Part shown: positions 1-8,220 of the stretch, in pieces
Numbering within the stretch: the stretch's first letter is position 1
Layout of the letters: each line of letters opens with the position of its first letter
Origin: Phoronis ovalis
Lineage: Eukaryota; Phoronida; Phoronidae
Assembly: GCA_028565635.1 (NCBI GenBank)
Contig: JAOXYB010061223.1
Span: forward strand, 1 to 10,673
Reading direction: 5' to 3'
Length of the DNA stretch: 10,673 nt
The notes under the pieces: generated by a model
Databases searched by the model: none
Seen by the model: the letters and a program-made list of their open reading frames with translations, nothing else
What the model was told of the DNA's origin: nothing
Position numbers and translations under genes: made by a program

Positions 1-538
1 AGTTTTCAATTAATATTTTTAAAATCTTGGCTTGCAACTGCGATGTCTTATTTTGTGTTGTGAGAAGTTATTCTGATTCTGATGCCATTTTCTACAAAAC
101 AAATATATAAAGAATATCAAATTAGCTAACTCCAAATTCTGTTTTTATTAGGTAGGGTGTCATATTAATATCTTATTGCTGATTGCAAGTATAAAACATA
201 AGTTTGATAAAATAATATCTCTATATCCATTTATTGAAGAAATGCCCTAGTAATCACTGTAATTGTTGAATTTAGTTTGGCATCATTCTGAAAGAGAATA
301 AAAAAGAAGAGTCAAATTATGCAGCAAGGTCTACATTGTATATGACTGTTATATGATAAAAGTTTAGTCAAATAAATACTTTAATCAAAAACAATCCTGC
401 CTGTATGGGGTTGATGTATTAAATGTTTAATTTAACTTTTAGTTAAACATAATTCATTTTATTCCTTAGATAGTTTTATATCATAAAAAATATGTGTTTG
501 TGGTACATCTAGCATTGTATAATAAATCAGCTTATATT
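1..538. other. AT-rich non-coding sequence
   Basis: This stretch has very high AT content and frequent stops in all frames. I see no gene, RNA gene or ordered repeat in it. Confidence 0.7.
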
Positions 539-1210
539 TTAGGGTCTATTTTCAAATTGGCGTTTGCCGGTACGTGTCTCCATAGAAACCACCTGAAAGT
601 GCACGTCAAAGGAAGCTCAAGCACTATATGACACGATTTTCGTAAAATTTCACTGCAGAACCACAAGTGTGGGACATCGTATGACATCTATTATTTTAAT
701 CACTGACAATGTCAGCACAAAGTGCTATTATTACGATTTTTAGATGTTATTAGCAACTTTTTTAAAGCTATTTTCGTCAAAGAGACAAATATAATATCCG
801 TAAAATATTCAAGTATCGGGAACAGTTAATTTCCCCCCATTTTTTTACCACACGCCTTATAATAAGTGTGAAAGTACCACATGCAAGAGGAAAGATTCCT
901 CTTTCACTATTTCTAAAATGTGCTAAATCGTATAATCAGAACTTAAATGCACTGACGATATGTGTAGCATGACTTCTGTACCATACATAGACACTATGAC
1001 GCAGATTTTGGTGTAATTTCCTAACAAAATCATTGTTGATAATAATGTCACTACATAAATTTGGTAAAACGTTGATTTTTTCATTGAAAATTACGTGTTT
1101 TAAACGTCAAATACAAATTTAGTACACGTTGAGAAGCTAAAATCGACAATTTTTTCTGAAGGAAATGTTCAAGTGCAACGAAAGTTAATTTTCCCCCATT
1201 TATAAAATAT
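539..1210. repeat. Degenerate tandem duplication, period about 360 bp
   Basis: The segment at about 804-840 (AAATATTCAAGT, then GTTAATTTCCCCCC) matches the one at about 1164-1199 (AAATGTTCAAGT, then GTTAATTTTCCCCC), 360 bp apart. Farther upstream, ATGACACGATTTTCGTAAAATTTC at 628 resembles ATGACGCAGATTTTGGTGTAATTTC at 996, 368 bp apart. The pairs share order and orientation, so this is more likely an old, diverged tandem duplication than chance. No coding content is seen. Confidence 0.45.
576..589 (+). promoter_or_regulatory. X-box-like (RFX) motif
   Basis: GTCTCCATAGAAAC fits the RFX X-box pattern GTNRCCATRGNAAC at all but one position (T where R is expected). A single near-match in non-coding DNA, inside a probable repeat, is weak evidence of function, and no downstream start site is identified. 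Confidence 0.15.
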
Positions 1211-1297
1211 ATTTCTGGCTTCACAATTGTAAGAAATGGTATATTTTTTAACGAGCCGAATTACATCGTTAAATTGATTTTTAATTGATGCGTTTAG

Positions 1298-1661
1298 TCA
1301 GCTCGGGTCTGCCCTTACGTGAGATCTGGCGTGCCATTCTACTTTAGGCTGTAAGAGGGCATGTATATGTTTATGTGGACCCATAGTATGAATATTGGTG
1401 ATGACGTACTTCCGTTAAAGACTTCATTCCGAACTGATACTCTACTATTTGTCTTATGCCAGAATATTAATTCCTTGTCCGGTTACTTGCCCAAAGTTTA
1501 TCGTGGTTTGTATTCCGGGGCTTTCAACATGGGTTTAAAAAGGCCGCCGCTTTTACAGCACGATCGATCTGGCGGATTATGCCACGTGGTTCATGTCTAT
1601 TGCCGATTTTTGCGACAGGTTGGAAGATTTATTCATTATGTTGAAGGGTAGTGAAAGTTGA
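1298..1661 (+). pseudogene. Frameshifted protein-like relic of unknown family
   Basis: This stretch is richer in GC than its surroundings. One frame is open from 1361 to about 1540, with a TAA at 1352-1354 interrupting an open stretch upstream. Protein-like sequence then seems to continue in a different frame from 1539 to a TGA at 1659-1661. The second part is rich in acidic and aromatic residues, as in real proteins. The phase change falls in an A-run (1537-1541), a common place for indels. I do not recognise the family. A fragment of a mobile element is plausible given the adjacent tandem repeat, but there is no diagnostic motif. All three plus frames are open across the second part, which weakens the case. 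Confidence 0.35.
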
Positions 1662-1679
1662 AAGGTAGTGTGATCGATG

Positions 1680-1743
1680 AACTTTCGGACCAATGAACCT
1701 TCGGACCAATGCACCTTCGGACCAATGAACCTTCGGACTATCG
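1680..1743. repeat. 16-bp minisatellite, four units
   Basis: The core TTCGGAC recurs at 1684, 1700, 1716 and 1732, exactly 16 bp apart. The middle units read roughly AACCTTCGGACCAATG. The first differs by one base, the third by one base at its edge, and the fourth diverges at its 3' end. It lies directly downstream of the broken coding relic and may be part of the same element. Confidence 0.9.
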
Positions 1744-1809
1744 AGGTGACCCCGCTGGAAATATAGATATATGATTGTATTTGACTAAATTCATCGGAAC
1801 GTCCGGGAC

Positions 1810-2070
1810 TTGATGGTTAGGTGGTATTTTATAAACTTGATCTGCACATTTGACATTTTGCCGCAGTTCTTGAAAACTGTGATACATGAAGGAATTCTTT
1901 TAAAACTACTTCACAGTGATGGGCATCTATCTGCAAAGCAGGCCTCTTGTTGGATAGTTCATACAGGTCCGCGCAAAGGATTATATTCGGATGAAGACGA
2001 AAGCTGGGAAGAACCGTTGTGTGGTCATCTGACGAGTTGGTGCCTCACATCTGAAGTTTCTTCGATTTAG
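1810..2070 (+). pseudogene. Weakly protein-like open frame, origin unknown
   Basis: This is an 86-codon open frame. Its second half has balanced composition, including an acidic D-E-D-E-S-W-E-E-P stretch, and differs from the Lys/Asn/Ile/Phe-rich noise typical of AT-rich non-coding sequence here. No start context, splice signals or known domain are evident. It could be a piece of the same mobile or duplicated element as the relic at 1298-1661, or chance. No product is assigned. Confidence 0.2.
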
Positions 2071-2161
2071 ATAACTTTCCATTTGGGAAAGAACCGCGCA
2101 AGCTATCATGAATTGCTTGTTTGGAATTCACACTTTCCTAGAAACCGGTTATAAACCCTAA

Positions 2162-2428
2162 GTGAATCTAAACTATCAGAATACTGTTTTTTATGAACAG
2201 AATCACGTAAATGTTTCGAAATTTATATTATTGAGTCATTATTGCTCATTCAAAACTGTACCTTTTGGGAAACATATGGATCATGACCAGTCGCTCCGCC
2301 AAATCCGTGCACAGGTTGCAATGAGACGAGAGCACACCAATAAATCATCTCCTACCCGTTATAACGATAAAATAAGAAATATCGACATTAAATTAAATAA
2401 AACTATTTTCATAGATTTTTGGGTGTAA
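2162..2428 (+). other. 88-codon open frame, probably not a gene
   Basis: The frame has no ATG near its beginning; it opens at GTG. The part around 2275-2350 is less AT-rich and reads as a polar, basic peptide, but the antisense strand also reads openly over part of it. I see no conserved motif or convincing splice site, so it is listed only as a weak coding candidate. Confidence 0.12.
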
Positions 2429-3779
2429 ATAATTTTAGTTGCCGATTGGATTTCGAGCAACATTTATCTTTTTAATTAAATGTCGCTATTTGAACATTGA
2501 TTCAGAATTGAAGATGCATGCTTATTAATCGACTACAAACCAATCTAAAGTGTGTGTTAACAAAGCCATGAATATTTCGTGTTCTGTCTCTTTGTGATTT
2601 TGGGCACCTGTTGTACAAAATCAAGCCAGACCTTGTATGCAAGCATGGATTTTTTGAACGATTCCGTTATTTCAAACTTTTTATTATTGTGGAACCATGT
2701 CGTTTAACCTCTTGAATATTAGCGCCTCCTAGATTATGCAACCGTTTTTTTAATGGTGAAAATGACAGCGTCTGATGTTTCATAGATATTATCTACTAAA
2801 GTACATACCACTGCAACGTGTCACCCTTCAAATCGTATGTAATAATTTATGTTTTTAAGTGGGAAAATGATGAAATATTTGTAATCAGTGTGAGTGACAC
2901 AATAAACCCAACAAGATTACACACATTGCTCGGTACTTGTAGCTACGTGTGACTAGCATTTAAAAATGTTAAATTATCCACTAGCAGGTACGCTCAGTAA
3001 TTGCATTTTGCATTTCACACATGGACCAGTATAATATTTGCAGCTATGTAAATGTACATTTATTTAAATAATGCCATGCAATACTATACATTTATTTACA
3101 AGTAATTGTGGGCATAGACCCTTGAGTTAACACCCATATATAATAGTGAATAATTCTATTTTACACACAATTAATGGATATTAGCTATTTCATTGATTAG
3201 GATTTTCAATACAAATCAGCTGGATGATGGCTGGCGTTTGGTGCTTGCTAACTTACGACCTATTTTGATTTTACAATAGCCACGTACATAGAATATAGCT
3301 ACAGAATCACATCTAATAACAACATTATAGATTTAACTATAATAAATAATGGTAATATTTATTTAGCCTTACCAATGAATGCGACTGAGCAATAAACGGG
3401 AGATAAAACGCTATGTTTAATACCCGGGGTTTAGTTAAAGTGTCCTGTACAAACATGACACTAGTTTATATTCTGAGATTGTGTCCTTAGTTAAAACACA
3501 AAAAACTGACTCAAAATCATACAAATATACATTTTGTTAACTATGCGTGTTTTATTTTATGGATTTTATGTCTAGGCACCCTCATGTATGATTTACAGTT
3601 TCTTTATATTTTTTTGTTATGTAGTGACTACCAGAAATAACAGTGATATAGATAGTGTACCTTTCCAATAAAAGGGCAGTTTTTAATGTTTATCGTGTCT
3701 CTGTTCTGAAAGACCAAATTTCGGCTCTGAAAACAGGTCCCTAATCTAAACGCATTGCTTATAAAAATGAACATTTCTT
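2429..3779. other. AT-rich non-coding sequence
   Basis: No supportable coding exon was found. The only structure seen is a perfect 14-bp palindrome, TAAATGTACATTTA, at 3049-3062, and a nearby related ATACATTTATTTACA stretch at about 3086-3100. It is either intron of the downstream gene or intergenic. Confidence 0.6.
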
Positions 3780-3857
3780 AGGAATGAAAAATCCTATATC
3801 CGAGAAACAAAACATGTGCCCCGGCTTCCCTTTCAGATAATCCTGGATCCGCCATTT
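3780..3857 (-). repeat. Probable dispersed-repeat fragment
   Basis: On the minus strand this begins ATGGCGGATCCAGGATTATC and reads W-R-I-Q-D-Y-L-K-G in one frame. From memory, WRIQDF-type translations turn up in spurious gene models from dispersed repeats of many animal genomes. The local GC rise and sharp change from the flanks fit an inserted relic. No terminal inverted repeats or target-site duplication are visible, so class and limits are unknown. Confidence 0.4.
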
Positions 3858-4632
3858 TAATACCTTCATAGTACTCTCCCTGTAATTGTAGCTAAAGTAT
3901 GGATAACTACAGATATCAAAAATGACCAAAATTGTCAAACAGAGAGTAATAAAGTTGAATTTAAAGTTTCCATTAGACATATGGGAATTAAGTTATCTTT
4001 GGAGTCTCCTTCATGATAAATTTGAAAATAACTGTGAGAATGTCTATATATCATATACAATCATGATATTGACATTTAATGTAAATTATACAAAGTTACG
4101 TAACGCTAAGTCTGTGGTTGCTTGACGCCTTTCTAAACATTATCATAATAGACTGGTCCATGTGTGTAATGCAAAAAGTGAAATGCATATATTTCACAAC
4201 TGTAAGTAAACATTCTATTAGGCCACTCTGTAGCGCCTTAAACCGATTAAAGATTTTTTCAAACCAAACATTTACTACGTACGTTACCTCAGCATGTCTG
4301 TGAATATTTAACATTAATTATATACATTTAATTAAAATGTGTAAAATAAATGTATAAGTACCCAATTTTATATTGACTGTTAATACACTTGAACACAATA
4401 GTTTATTGCATTAGGCATAGTTAGCACAAAATTCAAGAAATGTGATTACCCACTGTCAGATTTCTTGCACGATTGACACTTATGTACTGTTCAAAGTACA
4501 AGAAAGCAGATTACGAAACATTACACAAAATGGCTTTTTTAGGAGTATACGATAATTACTAATAATTTACAAGGTGTTTCAGGTCTTTTCTAGTAAAAAA
4601 TGTGTCAATGCTGACCACACATATTGTTGCAG
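3858..4632. other. Non-coding sequence upstream of the first visible exon (probably intron)
   Basis: The short opposing open frames in this area are composed of AT-rich noise. A perfect 10-bp inverted repeat (TATACATTTA at 4321-4330, TAAATGTATA at 4347-4356) has a 16-nt spacer. The 3' end carries the branch-point-like CTGAC and the TTGCAG acceptor of the first visible exon, so at least its last part is intron. Confidence 0.6.
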
Positions 4633-4816
4633 GAGGCTTCTACCAAGATGAAATAGCCCAAATGAAAATGAAGAAGTGTAATCCTGGAACATTTGTTAGA
4701 AATGGTACAGGGAAATCTATTGCAGATTGCAAAGTTTGTCCTTCTGGAACCAATGTCTCTAGATTTGCTGGATACAGAGCTTGTTTCTGCCTAGATAACT
4801 TTCATAGAACTGACAG
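4633..4816 (+). other. Coding exon A of the membrane-protein gene (ephrin-receptor-like repeat)
   Basis: The acceptor is TTGCAG ending at 4632, with a possible branch point CTGAC at 4611-4615. The donor is CAG|GTACT at 4817. The exon enters at phase 1, so the first base of its first codon comes from an unseen exon, and it leaves at phase 2. It encodes residues 1-61 and part of 62, including C-N-P-G-T, D-C-K-V-C-P-S-G-T and R-A-C-F-C. That pattern is typical of the ephrin-receptor-like/GCC2-GCC3 cysteine module. Sequons are present at N24 and N41. Reading past the donor gives an intronic stop within seven codons, which supports the splice. Confidence 0.85.
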
Positions 4817-7800
4817 GTACTATTGCACGTACTCTTGAATGAGCAATGTAATGGATACAAAATTGGTTTGTATCTATATCTATATTTGTGACTGTAACTT
4901 ACGAAGTTATGCGCTTATGCATGTACATTGAACTTGTAGCTGAAAAACATAGTTTTGTGTGTTAATTAGATATATAGTTTGTTCTGAATTGTAGGTTTGG
5001 TGAATGTTTTCCCTGCAATCAAAAAGGAATACTTTGTACAGATGAATACCAGAAACTACAGGCGGGATACTGGTGGTCATGGAAATCATCGTATTTTGAC
5101 GAAGATGGTTACAAACAGTTTATGGAAAACATAGTTAATAACAATGGGACTTATGATTCTAATACATCAACATATACCGGGGTATTCCCATCCCCTTACC
5201 CTTGCTTAAATCCACATGCCTGTCTTGGTAGCAATCTGACGGACAGTACAGCGTCTTGTAGCGATGGCTACTCTACCGAATACCCGTTATGTTCCGTATG
5301 CGCTGAAGGATATTATAAGTGGTCTACAACATGCAAGAAGTGTCCAGAATTATATATTACAATACTCATTTACATTGCTCTTGCTACTGGCATCGCAGTT
5401 ATAATTGCGTCCGTATATTTTTATAGGAGAAGATTCAATCAGGAAGGAAGAAATGTTGCTGATGTTATCCTAGCGCGATTTAAAATATGTATTGGATTTT
5501 ACCAAGTTTTAAGCGGACTTCTTGAGTCTTTACGTAAAGTACAGTGGCCAAGTGGTCTTGTACGTTTGGGAAACATATTTAGTTTTATCGAATTAAATTT
5601 CGTTCACATTGCTAGTCCAAGATGCATTTGGGAACACTTTCATGTCAATGCTTACGTTGAATTTTATATGGCGATTGGGATCCCTCTGATGGTGATGTTG
5701 TTGATAACTGTGACGTACTTCATCGCCAAACAATATTACAAATATAAAGATATTGGAACTTGCAACGAAAATATTAAAGCTCTAAAAATGGAGTGCTTTA
5801 GAGTTGCTGTTTTAATACTGTTCACCATGTATCCAATCATGTGCTCCAAAATATTTGCCTTGCTCCCACCAAGCTGTCGAATTTTATGTACACACCACAA
5901 CGAAAACGAGGAAGACTGCCCCAGTTTTTTAAAGAATGACTACTCGATTTCTTGTACAGATACTATGTACTCTGTTCATAAGGTATTGTCAATTATTATG
6001 GGAGTTGCTGTTGCTGGAATACTGCCAATTACATTATTTCTACTACTTATGAAAGTCAGGCCTACGAAGAACACTTCTATAGAGCATATTGAAGGACCAG
6101 AAGCTGACATGGATATTCGAACACTTTCTGACAGAAATACGGCAGTTTCAGATGATACTTCTAACAGCTGCAACCGTGATCAAATTGAAGCAGACGAAAC
6201 AGGACTTCAGCAACTTGATAACATAGCACAAGATGATAACAATGAAGAAGAACATACACATGGATATAATGATCTCCGCACACCTACAAATAAATGGGCT
6301 GATGATGAAGTACTTACGTATGGATTAAGATTTTTGTATGAGAATTATACAGATAAATGTTGGTACTGGGAGATACTGGAAATTTTTCGTAAAATACTCT
6401 TGACTTCTGTTATCTTGTTTTTTGGAGCTGAGAGTAAAATGCAGATAGGATTTGCTATGGTGTCATCTATTATCTTTTTACTTCTGCATGGCTCGTTTCA
6501 ACCAATGAAAAACAAGTTCGAATATTGGCTGCAGGTAATATTTCCATAGATATGTCTGGAAATTGCGCTAGTATATACCGCATATCGTCATCGTAATCGC
6601 TTTCCAAAATACTGTTACCACTTTAGCATGGAATGTAACATATAACAGTCCTATTCCGACGAGAAATTGTAAAAGAACGGGTTTGTGAAATGCCCTTTTC
6701 AACTCGGAATTAATAACTATATCATACGCCAAGCAACCTGTACCATTTAACTAATAGTAAACGGTAAATAAACATCAGACAGGGTTATCTGATTGCCACA
6801 GCTGCATAAACACATGCCAAATACTGATTGCTTCATTCTTTATAAAAATAATTATTTTATTACTTTATTTCCTTAGGTCATTTCATTAAGTGCCATTGCC
6901 ATTAATCTGAGCATTGGGGCTCTTCTCTTGGATTCAACAGACAACATGGCCGCCGGAGTTGATATTTCCCAAGATTCACTGGCACTCAACGTCTTAATGT
7001 ATATTGTAAACGCATTTATAGTTTTAGTTGTAATTGGTAAGTATTATAGTTCTTTCTGAAATCAACATCACATGTACTATGTGAGATTAGTTTTTACAGC
7101 ATAGCTCTTCAAACTTCTTAATGACATTCGTATTCTTGACCGTAAAAATGTTGGATAAAAGTTGTGGTAGGTATGTGTTAATGTCTCGTTAGATACTTTC
7201 AGCCAAGACACTATTTTTTTGCAGTACACACCTTTTATCATAAGTGTGTCCTTATCAAAGCAAAACAAGAATACGATAGTATACACTCGCCGAAATTGCT
7301 TGAGTTTCACAACATAGTTTATTTCACATAATAGACGTTATCTCAGATGATGTTGCGGGACATTGTTGACCTAAGCTAATGAAAAGCATTTTACGCATTT
7401 AACTATATATGCCATTGTATTTTACCGGAATCAACGTCTTAATCAAAATTGCATAGTAAATAGAGACTGTTATATTTGGCTGTTATTCTGTGAAATTGGT
7501 ATATATTTCTGTGAAACATCTCTAGTCTATTTATGGAATTAATTTTAATAATTGTGCAATTGTTTCAGGTGCATATCTGTATTCTGTTGGGAAAAGTTGT
7601 ATTGCATTATACAAACATCCTCAATGCAACTGCGAATGTTGCATAGCCTTCCTATTACCAACACGCAATTTCTTTCAACAACTAGAACACTGTAGCCAGG
7701 TAGACAATACTCGCCTCTCAAGTGGATCTGTTCAAACACCACCTACACATCACCACCTACAGCCCAGGCGATCCATTTGTCCATGCTGGTGTGATAAGTC

Positions 7801-7849
7801 AGAAGAAGAAGATGAAAGACAGCAGCTGATCCGAAACAGAACGATATAA
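4633..7849 (+). CDS. 3' part of a split gene: multi-pass membrane protein with ephrin-receptor-like Cys-rich ectodomain
   Basis: The coding segments are 4633-4816, 4995-6534, 6877-7036 and 7569-7849. They splice in frame (phases 2, 0, 1) to about 721 residues ending at TAA 7847-7849. The ectodomain (residues 1-181) has 15 cysteines, with an ephrin-receptor-like/GCC2-GCC3 spacing (C16, C33, C36, C51, C53) and then C66, C69, C76 and seven more. It carries five N-glycosylation sequons. About nine membrane segments follow, at roughly 182-205, 223-241, 285-306, 330-352, 391-414, 526-539, 546-563, 573-593 and 610-635, plus a short hydrophobic stretch at 253-269 that may be re-entrant. This predicts the N-terminus outside and the C-terminus inside. 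An extracellular loop has four cysteines (355, 360, 370, 382), and a cytosolic loop (about 416-514) is acidic. The protein probably acts at the cell surface or in endosomes as a receptor or channel-like molecule. The ligand and activity are unknown, and resemblance to TRP/polycystin-type membrane modules is only an impression. The N-terminus is missing, since the first exon starts inside a codon. Confidence 0.9.
4817..4994 (+). other. Intron A (178 bp, phase 2)
   Basis: The intron runs from GTACTA to TTGTAG. Joining AG at 4815-4816 to G at 4995 makes an Arg codon and gives H-R-T-D-R-F-G-E-C-F-P-C. This joins two cysteine-rich segments smoothly and keeps the frame of the large following exon. 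The intron is AT-rich and holds a short TATCTA-type repeat near 4871-4884. Confidence 0.87.
4995..6534 (+). other. Coding exon B (main exon: rest of ectodomain, membrane segments 1-7, cytosolic loop)
   Basis: This is a 1540-bp exon encoding residues 62 (partial) to 575. The frame is open well upstream of the Met at 5122, so that Met is internal and not the start. The part before it, 4996-5121, encodes G-E-C-F-P-C, then an aromatic G-Y-W-W-S-W stretch, as expected for the continuing ectodomain. The rest holds three NxS/T sequons, the cysteine pairs at residues 161/164 and 175/178, the first membrane helix (5353-5424), and the W-Y-W-E-I-L-E-I-F-R-K motif near 6361-6393 that opens the last membrane block. 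The donor CAG|GTAATA lies at 6535, after a complete codon (phase 0). Confidence 0.92.
6535..6876 (+). other. Intron B (342 bp, phase 0)
   Basis: The intron runs from GTAATA to CCTTAG, with a T-rich tract just before the acceptor at 6861-6876. If the intron is kept, an in-frame TAG comes four codons after the donor. Splicing instead joins Y-W-L-Q to V-I-S-L-S-A-I, which continues one hydrophobic segment. Confidence 0.87.
6877..7036 (+). other. Coding exon C (membrane segments 8 and 9)
   Basis: This 160-bp exon encodes residues 576-628 plus the first base of codon 629. It carries the rest of a hydrophobic helix (about 576-593), a short polar loop with D-S-T-D-N, and most of the final helix (about 610-628). 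The donor is TTG|GTAAGT at 7037, an almost ideal consensus. The exon is entered at phase 0 and left at phase 1. Confidence 0.88.
7037..7568 (+). other. Intron C (532 bp, phase 1)
   Basis: The intron runs from GTAAGT to TTTCAG. The split codon is G plus GT, a glycine at residue 629, and the final membrane helix continues across the junction (V-V-I-G-A-Y-L-Y). Antisense open frames inside this intron at 7077-7310 and 7545-7742 show no protein-like character. Confidence 0.87.
7569..7849 (+). other. Terminal coding exon D (end of last helix, cytosolic tail, stop)
   Basis: This exon encodes residues 629 (partial) to 721 and a TAA stop at 7847-7849. The tail has a juxtamembrane cysteine cluster C-N-C-E-C-C (648-653), a Ser/Thr/Pro/His-rich linker, a second cluster C-P-C-W-C (699-703), an acidic run E-E-E-D-E (707-711), and E-R-Q-Q-L-I (711-716). 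The last fits the [DE]xxxL[LI] sorting-signal pattern. Membrane-proximal cysteines of this kind are often palmitoylated, but that is inference here. Confidence 0.87.
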
Positions 7850-8220
7850 ACTGACGTTTGATATTTGAAAATGTATTACTGAGAAAATAATGCATGTAAA
7901 CAACTTGTTGTTCGTAAAAAGCTACTGAAGAGGCTTTGCATTAATTTTTCTCAGCAGATTATCATCGTATTTGTTACTGGAAAGTATCGATCAGTAGGAA
8001 TTAGGTACAGTATTTATAGGCACTTCATAGGACAGGATAGCAAATATTTGTTTAATTTATGCTTTACATGTAACATTTATTTTGTCTTTTCGGCGGATAT
8101 CAGAAGCATGCTTATTACGATACTGGCACTTTGTTGTGGACATTTACAAGAAGGGCAATAGGCTAGGTCCAGTAGATAAATAATTACAGTTTTTTTTTTA
8201 CTTTCTTTTTATTCTGTCTT
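7850..8220 (+). other. Probable 3' UTR with a candidate poly(A) site
   Basis: This is non-coding sequence downstream of the stop codon. The first plausible cleavage-signal variant is GATAAA at 8175-8180. A T10 run at 8190-8199 and a T-rich stretch to about 8220 follow it and could act as the downstream element. No canonical AATAAA occurs between the stop and 9441. The next variants are ATTAAA at 8659 and 8726, and AATAAA at 9442, so the true 3' end could be farther out. Confidence 0.4.

Noticed and set aside
1534-1540. Programmed -1 frameshift site TTTAAAA
   Set aside because: The heptamer is in register, but the -1 frame is not the most protein-like continuation, and no downstream pseudoknot is obvious. 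A decay indel is simpler.
3759-4314. Opposing short open frames on both strands
   Set aside because: They overlap each other, consist of AT-rich residues, have no domain or splice context, and partly coincide with a repeat fragment.
4602-4632. ATG at 4602 as the start of the membrane-protein gene
   Set aside because: The ten codons before the cysteine module show no signal peptide, and a branch-point-like CTGAC and TTGCAG acceptor sit inside this stretch. An intron end explains it better.
5122-5124. ATG at 5122 as a gene start
   Set aside because: The frame is open back to the acceptor at 4994, and the codons before the Met continue the cysteine-rich ectodomain.
5976-6173. Antisense open frame inside exon B
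   Set aside because: It is a shadow of the true coding strand, with no independent support.
7077-7742. Antisense open frames over intron C and exon D
   Set aside because: Their peptides look random, one overlaps real coding sequence, and no splice or promoter signals support them.
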